Source of the DNA: Chloroflexota bacterium
GTDB taxonomy: Bacteria; Chloroflexota; Anaerolineae; Anaerolineales; Villigracilaceae
Length of the DNA: 64,000 nt
Assembly: GCA_016213105.1 (NCBI GenBank)
Contig: JACRBN010000024.1
Coordinates: forward strand, 62,001-126,000
Reading direction: 5' to 3'
A program made the position numbers and the translations under genes. The notes beneath the pieces are model-generated. The model was not told the origin of the DNA. It searched no databases and saw only the letters and a program-made list of their open reading frames with translations. Of this stretch, positions 25,700-33,489 are shown in pieces. Each line of letters opens with the position of its first letter. Positions within the stretch are counted from its first letter, which is position 1.

Positions 25700-26296
25700 C
25701 TACACAGCGATCCAGCCGCCGCGCACGCCCTGGCGCACGGCTTCGGCGCGGTTGGTGACGTTCAGCTTGGTGAAGATGGACGAGACGTGGAATTTGACGG
25801 TGTGTTCGCTGATGCCCAGCTCCGCCGCGATCTGTTTGTTGGCGCGGCCTTGCGCGAGCAATCCCAGCACTTCGATCTCGCGTTCGCTCAGGGTGGGATG
25901 GGCCGAGTCCGCGCTGCGGGTGGGGCGGGTGTTGATGAACTGCGGGGCGCTGACGACCAGTCCCTCGGCCAGGGCGTGGATGGCGGCCAGCAGTTCATCG
26001 CGGGAGGCCTCCAGCGGGAGCGCGCCCCAGGCTCCGCCAGCGCGGGCCAAAGCCTGGACCGTGGGGCGGTCCTCCGTCAAGGCGAGGACGGCGGCGCCTG
26101 GAACAGAATCAGGCCCGAGGTCCAGGAAGGATGCGGAGGCGGAGGCGTGGATGACCACGTCCACCTCCGCATCGCTCAGGTCGGGGGAGTCCAGCCGCTC
26201 GGCTTCGCCCACGATCTGCACATCGGAGTCGGCCAGCAGGGCGCGTAATCCAAGGCGCAGGGCGGGGATGGGCGCGATCAGCAGGACGCGGGTCAA
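25700..26296 (-). CDS. LuxR/NarL-type response regulator with an atypical receiver
   Basis: The 198-residue protein begins at a TTG 1 base after the stop of the protease gene, preceded by GAGAGGA. The C-terminal LuxR helix-turn-helix is clear (LSEREIEVLGLLAQGRANKQIAAELGISEHTVKFHVSSIF). The N-terminal part has a receiver-like outline but reads LLIAPIPALRLG where an acidic pair is expected, and DVVIHASAS where the phosphorylated Asp should be. So it is probably not controlled by phosphorylation. It is co-transcribed with, and may sense or regulate, the HtrA-like protease. Confidence 0.8.
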   Translation of the reverse strand: MTRVLLIAPIPALRLGLRALLADSDVQIVGEAERLDSPDLSDAEVDVVIHASASASFLDLGPDSVPGAAVLALTEDRPTVQALARAGGAWGALPLEASRDELLAAIHALAEGLVVSAPQFINTRPTRSADSAHPTLSEREIEVLGLLAQGRANKQIAAELGISEHTVKFHVSSIFTKLNVTNRAEAVRQGVRGGWIAV

Positions 26297-26297
26297 A

Positions 26298-27149
26298 TTA
26301 CTTCCTCTCGCCGACGGTGACGTGGACGGTTTGGGGCTGGCCGCCGCGCAGGATATCCACGGCGGTGGGCTGGCCGACGGTGGCGCTGGTGAGGGCCGCG
26401 AATAGGTCATCGGCGTCCTGGAGGGCGTGGGCGTTGATCTGGGTGAGGATGTCGCCAACCAGCAGGCCGCCCTTTTCGGCGGGGCCGTCCTTTTCGAGCC
26501 AGAGCACGAGCAGGCCCGCTTCGACCGGCTGGGTGCGGACGCCGAGGTAGCCGCGTTTGACGGTGCCATGCTTGGCGAGCGACTCGGCGATCAGCCAGGC
26601 CACGCTGACGGGGATGGTGAGGGCTTCGCCGCGCGTCAGTCCCGAGGTGTTGAGGCCGAGCACACGCCCGTCCACATCGACCAGCGGGCCGCCCGAGAAG
26701 CCAGGGTAGGGCACGGTTTCGGTGGTCAGGAACTGGTCGAGCAGGCCGCCGCGCCAGGTGCGGGCGGGGCCGCCGATAGCGGTGACGATGCCGAAGGAGG
26801 CCTGCATGCCCGCCGCGGAGGGACGCCCGAGGGCGAGCACGAGCTGGCCGATCTTGGGGTCTTTGGCGGTCTTGGCGGGGGTCAGGGATTTTTCGGCCAG
26901 GCGCAGCAGGGCCAGGTCACTGCCCGGGTCGCGGCCGGCGAGGGTCGCGGGCGCGGAACTGCCGTCGGGCAGGCCGATGCGGATATCCTCGTCGCGGGTG
27001 ACAACGTGGTCGGCGGTCAGGACGAGGTCGGCGGCGTAGGCGATGCCGCTGGCAGGGAACTTGCGGCGCGCGTCGACGGTGAGGGTGTAGGCGGAGGCCG
27101 CTTCGACAGCGGCGGTCAGTCCAGTGGATAAGGTTTGGATGTCACTCAT
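26298..27149 (-). CDS. HtrA-like trypsin/PDZ serine protease without signal peptide
   Basis: The 283-residue protein has a trypsin-like domain with the triad TADHVV (His), GSDLALL (Asp) and PGFSGGPL (Ser). A PDZ domain follows (GYLGVRTQ, KGGLLVGDILTQINAHAL, TAVDILRGG). Unlike periplasmic DegP/HtrA it has no signal peptide or anchor and is shorter, so it is probably cytoplasmic or exported another way. AAGGAG precedes ATG 27149. The next gene begins 1 base after its stop, with coupled translation likely. Confidence 0.86.
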   Translation of the reverse strand: MSDIQTLSTGLTAAVEAASAYTLTVDARRKFPASGIAYAADLVLTADHVVTRDEDIRIGLPDGSSAPATLAGRDPGSDLALLRLAEKSLTPAKTAKDPKIGQLVLALGRPSAAGMQASFGIVTAIGGPARTWRGGLLDQFLTTETVPYPGFSGGPLVDVDGRVLGLNTSGLTRGEALTIPVSVAWLIAESLAKHGTVKRGYLGVRTQPVEAGLLVLWLEKDGPAEKGGLLVGDILTQINAHALQDADDLFAALTSATVGQPTAVDILRGGQPQTVHVTVGERK

Positions 27150-27297
27150 GGTTGCTCCTTTTATATCACGTGAAGATAGGAGCATTGTAAGAGTTTCATC
27201 CCGCGCGCGCATCGGGCGAATGGGGGGGAGGGGGGACCAGTCGTTTGGGGAGGGAAGGTTGAAGGTCGAAGGGCACGGGGTAACCCTTGCTGAACCA

Positions 27298-27882
27298 CTA
27301 CCGTGAAGTGTCTGAAGCCTTTCTTTGCTTAAGCTTCTCGTATTCCATGGCCAATTCATTCAAGTCGGCATCGTTTTGTGCGTTGCCATCATTGTTGTTT
27401 CTTCTGTAGACTTTATTGAATCTCGCCATGACAATCTTGGGATTCATTTCAGGGTGACTGACTTGTAGATGGACAAATAGGACGTTGTATTCTGTTTTGT
27501 GTTGGCAGAAGGGGCACTTTACAAGCTTATCTTGCCTCAACTCGTATTCATCCCTGAAAGTTATATTCTCTTTTGAGGAATGTTTTTTTGCGCTCCCTGG
27601 GATTTTCTTTTTTTGAGAACCCTTGAATTTGTTTGGTGCTGGAATGTTATTGTGCTTTGCATTTTTTCGATAAGGTAGCGGGGCTGTCCCTAATCTTTCA
27701 TAGAGACTAGATTGTTGCTCCTCTTGTAATAAATCTGGGTTAATCAGAATACCACTCTCATCAATTACGTGTTTATTTATTTCATTGCTTATATTCGTGT
27801 TGTGGATTTCCAAACCATCCAGTATTGGTATGGGTTTATTTATAGAATCTTGCAGAGGTTTGTTGTCAGCATTATCTGTCAT
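27298..27882 (-). CDS. Zinc-finger-containing protein of unknown function in AT-rich island
   Basis: The ~194-residue protein has an Asn/Asp-rich disordered N-terminal half, a Lys-rich stretch (FKGSQKKKIPGSAKKHSSK), and then a C2H2-type motif, CPFCQHKTEYNVLFVHLQVSH. A Lys-rich coiled tail ends it. The motif suggests nucleic-acid binding. I do not recognise the family. CGGAGAT lies 3 bases before ATG 27882; longer starts at 27915 and 27936 lack such a site. It lies downstream of the TIR-like gene on the same strand and shares its low GC content. Confidence 0.6.
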   Translation of the reverse strand: MTDNADNKPLQDSINKPIPILDGLEIHNTNISNEINKHVIDESGILINPDLLQEEQQSSLYERLGTAPLPYRKNAKHNNIPAPNKFKGSQKKKIPGSAKKHSSKENITFRDEYELRQDKLVKCPFCQHKTEYNVLFVHLQVSHPEMNPKIVMARFNKVYRRNNNDGNAQNDADLNELAMEYEKLKQRKASDTSR

Positions 27883-28076
27883 TTTATCTCCGATTGATAA
27901 GCTCAATTGAGACATATTTATGGCAACGCTTCGCACGCAATCCCGTTATTATCCTCGTCTATTTTGTGGACGTCGCTGGTGCCAACTGAAACGCAGTAAT
28001 TGGAGCAGGGCAGTACCGTGGGCCGAGGGCGAGGATAGCAGACATGAGGGAGAGACGGCTGAACCTTGTTCTATTT

Positions 28077-29012
28077 TCATTTGCTGTCAGATTGCTCTAG
28101 AACACCTTTGATTGTTAAAGCTAAATCGCTCTCAAATTTCACCATTCCAGGAGGCGTGTAAGCATATTGAATATACCGTATATGTTTTAGGTCAAAGGGG
28201 ACGTCTTCAGGATTCTGGGTAATAAGTATTACTGGTCTGCCCATGGCATGGGCTAACCCAATTTCGTAAAAAACATTCGGGTTTTTGTTTGTACAGTCAG
28301 CAACAATAATAGTCGCTTGCGCAATAGCAGAATATATCTCATTCATGATCGACTGTTCGGAAAAGAAATCGTCAGCACGCGCAACAGTAAGGCCGAGAGA
28401 ATTTGATACATTTTTTATATGATCATGATAAATAGGATTAAGCCCTTGTGAAAATGGCATTAGGATAAACAAGTCATACGTGTATTTTTCGTCAGGTTCG
28501 CCGAAGATTGTTTTAGCGAATTTGACTATCCAGTTTCTAGGCCTTCCTCTGGGGACAACGATAACACCAGAAATTTCCATAATATCAATAATAACTTTTG
28601 TTATAACATCAAAAGATTTTTTGTTGGATGGTATTTCAGTAATTTTTATTATTTGCTCTTTTAGTCGTCGGTATTCTACGGAACTGTTGCGTTCAAGATA
28701 AAGCATTATTTTCTTGAAATAGTCAACATCTTTAATGATAGCGGCCCAGGTTTTAGCGAGTTCGGAATCGTTGTTGTCGTGTATAGCTTTTCCGAGCTTT
28801 TTTCCTATTGGAGTTAAGATATATTTGCCTTTATCGCCATCTAGCACACCGATATATTTGAGGAAATTTGTATTCGAAGAAACAGAAGCATAAGCAAGAT
28901 CGTGACCTTTTGCTAATACAACAGAATCGATAATAGTACCTTCTACATAAAAGGCATGAATAATGGACTGTATTTCTGGATATGATTTCTTAGGAACGGG
29001 AAAGGTTTCCAT
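28077..29012 (-). CDS. Winged-helix plus TIR-like/nucleoside deoxyribosyltransferase-like protein
   Basis: The 311-residue protein has an N-terminal helical region (~1-180) with a winged-helix-like stretch (YASVSSNTNFLKYIGVLDGD...YILTPIGKKLG). The C-terminal domain (~185-300) carries FILMPFSQGLNPIYHDHI, RADDFF, ATIIVADCTNKNPNVFYEIG, LAHAMGRPVILITQ and PFDLKHIRYIQY. The NPNVFYEiGlAHA stretch resembles the family of TIR/nucleoside deoxyribosyltransferase-like NAD- or nucleotide-processing domains found in defence proteins. The Glu in FYEIG is the likely catalytic residue. A defence or stress role is inference. AGGAA precedes the ATG. Strongly AT-rich compared with neighbours. Confidence 0.65.
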   Translation of the reverse strand: METFPVPKKSYPEIQSIIHAFYVEGTIIDSVVLAKGHDLAYASVSSNTNFLKYIGVLDGDKGKYILTPIGKKLGKAIHDNNDSELAKTWAAIIKDVDYFKKIMLYLERNSSVEYRRLKEQIIKITEIPSNKKSFDVITKVIIDIMEISGVIVVPRGRPRNWIVKFAKTIFGEPDEKYTYDLFILMPFSQGLNPIYHDHIKNVSNSLGLTVARADDFFSEQSIMNEIYSAIAQATIIVADCTNKNPNVFYEIGLAHAMGRPVILITQNPEDVPFDLKHIRYIQYAYTPPGMVKFESDLALTIKGVLEQSDSK

Positions 29013-29396
29013 TGTTTTTTCCTATGTGCGCTGGGATGTTATTTCAGGCTCAAATCATAGTCAAATAATTTATTAGTTCCTTAAATGGAGAGTCTCTCGG
29101 CCGTAAATATTCAGAATGGACAGTCCAATCATTATGATTGGAAAATCGCTAAAATTCCCAATGCGTTTCTAAAGCCTTTCGTAAGTCAACTTTTCCATGC
29201 GTCTTGAAGAGATTGTACACTTGATTTCATCGTTTGCAAATATCAAAGTCCCCATTTTGCATGATTAAAAGCCATACCGCCCAACCCCTTCGCTCCCTCC
29301 AAATCGCCACCTGATTGACGCGGCGCATGGCGCTTTGGAGGGCGGACCTGCCGTATAACCAGCCTTCTCGTGATATATTACCCCGCGAGGTGAACT
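29013..29396. other. Intergenic stretch, no gene seen
   Basis: It contains a small perfect hairpin (TCCAATCA at 29124-29131 with TGATTGGA at 29135-29142) and a longer imperfect one (CTCCAAATCGCCA near 29296 with TGGCGCTTTGGAG near 29328-29340). The right part returns to normal GC content, so the island boundary lies near 29250-29300. Confidence 0.5.
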
Positions 29397-29843
29397 ATGC
29401 GACCAAACAAAAGCAGACGAGCAATTCTGATGGCGGGCGTGGCGGGTTTGTCCACGCTGGGGACGATGGCGTGTTGGGAGGCGGCGAGGCTGCCGGGCGG
29501 GTTGGGGGAGTTGGCGGGAGAGCGCCTCGAATTTTCCCTATGGCAAGTGTTGGGACTCCTGGCGGTCGTGGCGCTGTTATGCCTGATGCTCTTTCTGCCG
29601 TTCGCCTTCGTGATCCACAATTGGGATGAGTCCCATTTTGGGCGGGAGGGGGCGCTGCGCTGGGTGCTCTTTGGGATCGTGCTCGGGTCGCTGGCGCAGC
29701 TGCGTCATTTTGTTCCCTGGGGTGGCGTGAAGGCGGGCTTTGGTTCCTTTTTCCTCGAGCAGCTGCTTAGCCTGGCGCTGGGGTTCGCGATGTATTCCAG
29801 CGCGTATTTTGTGGCGTTCAAGTTGGTGAAAAGAAGGCCGTGA
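29397..29843 (+). CDS. Small integral membrane protein, function unknown
   Basis: The 148-residue protein has a hydrophobic N-terminal segment and three further helices (WQVLGLLAVVALLCLMLFLPFAF; GALRWVLFGIVLGSLAQL; LLSLALGFAMYSSAYFVAFKL). Between helices it has HNWDESHFGREG, which might bind metal. GAGGTG lies before the ATG at 29397 and a TATATT box lies near 29372. I do not recognise the family. It borders the AT-rich island but has normal GC. Confidence 0.65.
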   Translation: MRPNKSRRAILMAGVAGLSTLGTMACWEAARLPGGLGELAGERLEFSLWQVLGLLAVVALLCLMLFLPFAFVIHNWDESHFGREGALRWVLFGIVLGSLAQLRHFVPWGGVKAGFGSFFLEQLLSLALGFAMYSSAYFVAFKLVKRRP

Positions 29844-29847
29844 GCAG

Positions 29848-29870
29848 GCCGCGGATTGGAAATCCGCGGC
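29848..29870. repeat. REP-type palindrome GCCGCGGATT
   Basis: GCCGCGGATT and AATCCGCGGC enclose GGA. The same palindrome with a GCA loop recurs at 30440-30462, and shorter relatives (GCGGATTTGCAATCCGC) occur near 38551-38569. Confidence 0.7.
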
Positions 29871-30117
29871 GAGCATTGATCATGGAAAATCCCTGAGTCT
29901 GTTGGATTTTGTGGTTGGAGTGTCTTTCGCGCAGACCGTCCACGAATAAACGAACAACTACTGTCCCAAATTCGAGCATTCGTGGCCCATTCGTGGATGG
30001 TATATAGCAACACCACAAATTCTGGTAGAACCAGGCAAATCCGCCGCGAGCTTCGAGAAGGACAGCCGAAACTAAAAATCCCCGCCATAGGGCAGGGATT
30101 TTTTGGTTGGGGGAGGG

Positions 30118-30372
30118 TTATTTGCGGCGGGTGAAGAGGCCGACGATGAAGAGCAGCACGATCGCGCCGAGGATGGCGACCAGCAGGCTGGGCAGGTTGA
30201 AGCCGGTCACGCCTGGGAAGCCGAAGAAGTTGACGATGTACCCGCCGAGGAAGGCGCCGATGATGCCGACGATGATGTTGGCGAGGGCGCCCATTTTGGC
30301 GTTCTTTTTCATGATGATGCTGGCGATCCAGCCTGCCAGCGCGCCGAAGATGATCCAGAGGATGAAATTCAT
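30118..30372 (-). CDS. GlsB/YeaQ/YmgE-family stress membrane protein
   Basis: The 84-residue protein is three hydrophobic helices with conserved Gly: WIIFGALAGWIASIIM, NIIVGIIGAFLGGYIVN and LLVAILGAIVLLFIVGLF. This is the transglycosylase-associated (Tag) family of small stress-linked inner-membrane proteins. AAAGGAG lies before the ATG at 30372. A terminator-like stem lies just after the stop in 30078-30103 (imperfect). Confidence 0.9.
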   Translation of the reverse strand: MNFILWIIFGALAGWIASIIMKKNAKMGALANIIVGIIGAFLGGYIVNFFGFPGVTGFNLPSLLVAILGAIVLLFIVGLFTRRK

Positions 30373-30439
30373 GAGAGTCTCCTTTTCTAAGTTGAGCGAT
30401 TTCGAAATTGTATCACTTTCGCCCTTTTGTTGGCTGGTT

Positions 30440-30462
30440 GCCGCGGATTGCAAATCCGCGGC
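30440..30462. repeat. REP-type palindrome GCCGCGGATT, second copy
   Basis: GCCGCGGATT and AATCCGCGGC enclose GCA. It lies directly before the tandem tRNA-Glu fragments. Confidence 0.7.
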
Positions 30463-30478
30463 GAGCACGGACTTTTTT

Positions 30479-30607
30479 CCCAGTGCCTCCACGGAGATTC
30501 GAATAGCATTCCCCCTGCGGGGACTACGGCCCTTCGACTGCGCCGCGAAGAACGCGCGGCTCCGCTCAGGGCGTAGAAAACAAAAAAGCCGCTTGCGCAG
30601 CTTTTTT
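30479..30607 (-). repeat. Tandem tRNA-Glu 3'-end unit 1 (outermost)
   Basis: The unit contains the last ~25 bases of tRNA-Glu (T-loop plus acceptor strand) and the following CTGGG. In place of the 5' T-stem it has an inserted GC hairpin (CCCCGCAGGGG-like). This copy also has an extra ~45-base GC palindrome (GAAGAACGCGCGGC). An imperfect AAGC-GC terminator hairpin with A/T runs ends it. Confidence 0.75.
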
Positions 30608-30694
30608 CCCAGTGCCTCCACGGAGATTCGAATAGCATCCCCCCCTGCGGGGACTCGGGTCTTAAATCAAAAAGCCGCTTATACAGCGGCTTTT
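30608..30694 (-). repeat. Tandem tRNA-Glu 3'-end unit 2
   Basis: Same layout as the neighbouring units, 87 bases long. Its terminator stem AAAAGCCGCT with AGCGGCTTTT is perfect. Confidence 0.75.
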
Positions 30695-30779
30695 CCCAGT
30701 GCCTCCACGGAGATTCGAATAGCATCCCCCCTGCGGGGACTCGGGTCTTAAACAAAAAAGCCGCTTGCGCAGCTTTTTT
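30695..30779 (-). repeat. Tandem tRNA-Glu 3'-end unit 3 (next to the gene)
   Basis: 85 bases long, same layout, ending at the intact tRNA. The CCCAGTGCC start word is shared by all units and by the intact gene. Confidence 0.75.
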
Positions 30780-30784
30780 CCCAG

Positions 30785-30857
30785 TGCCTCCACGGAGATT
30801 CGAACTCCGGTCTTAACCTTGAAAGGGTTGCGTCCTGGGCCTCTAGACGATGGAGGC
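30785..30857 (-). tRNA. tRNA-Glu (anticodon TTC)
   Basis: The 73-base gene on the minus strand has a 7-bp acceptor stem GCCTCCA/TGGAGGC, a CTTTCAA anticodon loop and the T-arm GGAG-TTCGAAT-CTCC. The anticodon TTC reads Glu codons. CCA is not encoded. A TTGACG-17-TACAAT promoter lies just upstream. Three truncated copies of its 3' end follow downstream. Confidence 0.95.
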
Positions 30858-30875
30858 GTTTTTTTAAGCGGGCGG

Positions 30876-30904
30876 ATTGTATCATCCACCCGCGGGGTCG
30901 TCAA
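30876..30904 (-). promoter_or_regulatory. Promoter of tRNA-Glu
   Basis: On the minus strand TTGACG (30904-30899), a 17-base spacer and TACAAT (30881-30876). The start site would be about 10 bases before the mature tRNA. Confidence 0.8.
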
Positions 30905-30925
30905 GCATTTTTTGCACGAAAAAGA

Positions 30926-30959
30926 AAACCTCGGAGGCCTGCGCAGGCCTCCGAGGTTT
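30926..30959 (-). terminator. Terminator of the SLH protein gene
   Basis: A perfect 34-base palindrome (AAACCTCGGAGGCCTGC and its complement) lies 7 bases after the SLH gene stop and ends in an A/T-rich stretch on the minus strand. Confidence 0.8.
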
Positions 30960-30966
30960 GTCAGCG

Positions 30967-33300
30967 CTACGGCATGTTCAGGTTGAAGGTGGCTTGCAGG
31001 AAGATGGCCATCTGGGCGCGGGTGACGGGATTCTTGGGGCAGAAGTTGCCGCCGCCGCAGCCGACGGTGATGCCTTCGGCGGCCAGTTGCTTGATCCAGT
31101 CCGCGGCCCAATAGGTGATTGGGACATCCGCAAAGCCGGTGCTCGCGCCCGCATCGGGCGGGACGTAGCCCGCGCCGTGCTCGGCGCTGAGGAGGAATAC
31201 CGCCATCATCTCGCGGGTGACGCTGGCGGTGGGACAGAATTTACCGCCGCCGCAGCCGCCGGTGATGCCTTCGGCCGCCAACTGCTTGATCCAGTCTGCG
31301 GCCCAGTGGGTGACGGGCACATCCGTGAAGCCGGTGCTGCTGCCCGCATCGGGCGGGACGTAGCTGGTGCCGTGTTTGGCCTTCAGCAGGAAGACCGCCA
31401 TCTGGTCGCGCGTCACATTGTTGTTCGGACAGTAGCGCAGCGGGTTCGTTTTGCAGCCGCCCGTGATCTGGGCGACATAGATCGACTCGACCTGCTTCCA
31501 GGCCCAGTGTGTGGTGGGCACATCCGAGAAGGTGGCGCGCTTGATCTGGTAGGACTGGCCGCGGGTGAAGTCGCCGTTGTCCACGCCGATGTCGCCCAGC
31601 GGGTGGAGGTTGAAATCCACGATGCTGTCGTCGTCGATCAGGTCCAGGCGCAGGGTGCCGTTCCCGCCGTAGCCGGTATTGACGGTCACGGTGTACATGG
31701 CGCCCGATCCGCTGACCGGGTTGATCGAGGCGCCGCCCACGCCGTCGGCGATCAGGGCGAAGTCGCCCGCGTCCACGCCCGTGACAGGCTCGGTGAAGGT
31801 GACGCTGAACCCGACCGACGCGGCGGCGGTGGGGCTGGCGTTCAGGCGATTGATGGAGACAACCAGCGGGAGCGAGGTGGTGTAGAAGATGGCGTTGTCG
31901 GTGCTGGTGGAGACCAGGTTGGTGTTGCCCATTTGATCGATGATGAGGCCAGCGGGGATGACGGCCGAGACGAAGTCCCCGTCGGTCAGGCCCGCGATGG
32001 TGACCGTGAAGTGCATGTCGTCGCCGCTGTTGATCACGGTGACGACGGGCAGACCGGCCATGCCGCTGATGTCCACGTCGGTGTTTTCGAAGCCGGTGAC
32101 CGGTTCGCTGAAGACCACGTCATAGGTGAGCGGGCTGAGGTAGGTCGGGTCGGGCTGCTGGGCGCCCTGGTCGATGGTGACGGTCGGCGGCTCGTTGTCG
32201 ATCTGGACGAAGTTCAGGTCGCCGTTGGACGAGTCATAGTAGGCCAGGGTGGGATGGCCGCCCACCTCGAGCAGGGAGGAGTAGCTGGAGGCGACATCGT
32301 CCGCGTTGCCGGGCGTGTCCCAGGTGACGCCGTCCGCGTCGAGAGCGCCTACGTAGCGGGGACCCGTGCCGCTCTGGTAGCTGATGGCAGGGTTGCCGCC
32401 GATCACTTCGAGGCAGCTGAAAGCGCCGAGATTGCCCGTCTCGATGGTGACGGGCGCGCCCCAGGCGGCGCCGTCCGCGTCGGTGGCGCGCACGTATTCG
32501 AGAGAGGCGGTCGAAGTGCCTGGGTCCTGGTAGCTGACGGCCGGGTTGCCGTTGACGACGGCCAGCGAGGTGTACAGTCCGCTGTTGCCCGTGTCCAGGG
32601 TGAGCGACGCGCCCCAGTTCCCGCCGTTCGCATCGAGGGAGCGCACGTATTTAAGCTCGCCCAACGTGCGGTCGTAGTAGCTGATGGCCGGGCGGCCGTT
32701 TACCTGGGCCAGGGAGGTGTATTCGCCCACCAGGTTGTCCGAATCCACGCTGATGGGGAAGCCCCAACCTGTCCCATTGGCATCCGTGGCGCGGACGTAT
32801 TTGAGGTCGTTGTTGGTGTAGTCGAAGTAGCTGATGGCCGGGTTGCCGTTGATGACGACCAGGGAGGTGTACAGCCCGACGTTATCCGTCGCATCCACGC
32901 TGATGGGGTCGCCCCAGGTTGTCCCATTTGCATCGTCGGCGCGGACGTAGCGCAGGGTGTTGCTGGCGTAGTAGCTGATGGCGGGGTTGCCGTTGACGAT
33001 GGCCAGCGAGAGGTGTGAGCCGACCGCCCCCGCGCTGTCGAGCACGATGGGCGTATCCCAGGTGTCGCCTGCGCTATCTGCGGCGCGCACGAATCTGAGC
33101 TCGCTGTTGGTGGCGTTGTAGTAGGCGATGGCGGGATGCCCGTTCGACATGGTCATGGAGGCGTACATCCCGACCACTCCGCTGCTATCCACGGTGATGG
33201 GCGCGTTCCAGTAGACGGTGGCGTGGGCCGACCTGGTCGGGAGCAGGGCGAGAAACACGAAGACCAGCAACATTCTTGGAATGGAGGATTTTTTTAACAT
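30967..33300 (-). CDS. S-layer homology (SLH) surface protein with propeller-like repeats
   Basis: The ~777-residue secreted protein starts with a signal peptide (MLLVFVFLALLPTRSAHA). About eight ~46-residue repeats follow (PAISYYD...LKYVRA.DANG..W), likely a beta-propeller. An Ig-like segment comes next (PPTVTIDQGAQQPDPTYLSP, VVFSEPVTGFENTDVDI). Three C-terminal SLH domains carry FTDVP.THWA.DWI, ITGGC, and R.QMAVFLL. The Cys in each GGC and FCP motif suggests disulfides. SLH domains normally bind secondary cell-wall polymers. ATG 33300 fits AAAGGA better than 33306. Confidence 0.88.
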   Translation of the reverse strand: MLKKSSIPRMLLVFVFLALLPTRSAHATVYWNAPITVDSSGVVGMYASMTMSNGHPAIAYYNATNSELRFVRAADSAGDTWDTPIVLDSAGAVGSHLSLAIVNGNPAISYYASNTLRYVRADDANGTTWGDPISVDATDNVGLYTSLVVINGNPAISYFDYTNNDLKYVRATDANGTGWGFPISVDSDNLVGEYTSLAQVNGRPAISYYDRTLGELKYVRSLDANGGNWGASLTLDTGNSGLYTSLAVVNGNPAVSYQDPGTSTASLEYVRATDADGAAWGAPVTIETGNLGAFSCLEVIGGNPAISYQSGTGPRYVGALDADGVTWDTPGNADDVASSYSSLLEVGGHPTLAYYDSSNGDLNFVQIDNEPPTVTIDQGAQQPDPTYLSPLTYDVVFSEPVTGFENTDVDISGMAGLPVVTVINSGDDMHFTVTIAGLTDGDFVSAVIPAGLIIDQMGNTNLVSTSTDNAIFYTTSLPLVVSINRLNASPTAAASVGFSVTFTEPVTGVDAGDFALIADGVGGASINPVSGSGAMYTVTVNTGYGGNGTLRLDLIDDDSIVDFNLHPLGDIGVDNGDFTRGQSYQIKRATFSDVPTTHWAWKQVESIYVAQITGGCKTNPLRYCPNNNVTRDQMAVFLLKAKHGTSYVPPDAGSSTGFTDVPVTHWAADWIKQLAAEGITGGCGGGKFCPTASVTREMMAVFLLSAEHGAGYVPPDAGASTGFADVPITYWAADWIKQLAAEGITVGCGGGNFCPKNPVTRAQMAIFLQATFNLNMP

Positions 33301-33413
33301 GGACATCTTCCTTTCGCAGGTGAAAAACGGCGGCGGGTCCAGGGAAGCGATGAGCCTTCGCGGGCGGGAGGTAATCCGCGCCCATGCTTTGCCCGATGTC
33401 ACCGCCAAAAAAA

Positions 33414-33447
33414 CAAGGGTCGGGTGAATTGTATCACCCGGCCCTTG
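33414..33447 (-). terminator. Terminator of the cPGS-like gene
   Basis: A 14-bp stem, CAAGGGTCGGGTGA with TCACCCGGCCCTTG (one G-T pair), is followed on the minus strand by a T run. Confidence 0.85.
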
Positions 33448-33489
33448 CTCTCGCGCAGGATTTGTCGATCCGGCGAATCCGCCCTGGAA

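Noticed and set aside
27920-28111. Short plus-strand frame in the island
   Set aside because: No ribosome-binding site, mostly between and overlapping minus-strand genes.
30479-30780. CRISPR-like array
   Set aside because: Units are unequal in length and derive from tRNA-Glu; there are no short identical repeats with unique spacers and no cas genes.
30877-33018. 713-residue open frame opposite the SLH gene
   Set aside because: It is an antisense shadow with repetitive Val/Asp/Gly content caused by the repeats of the SLH gene.
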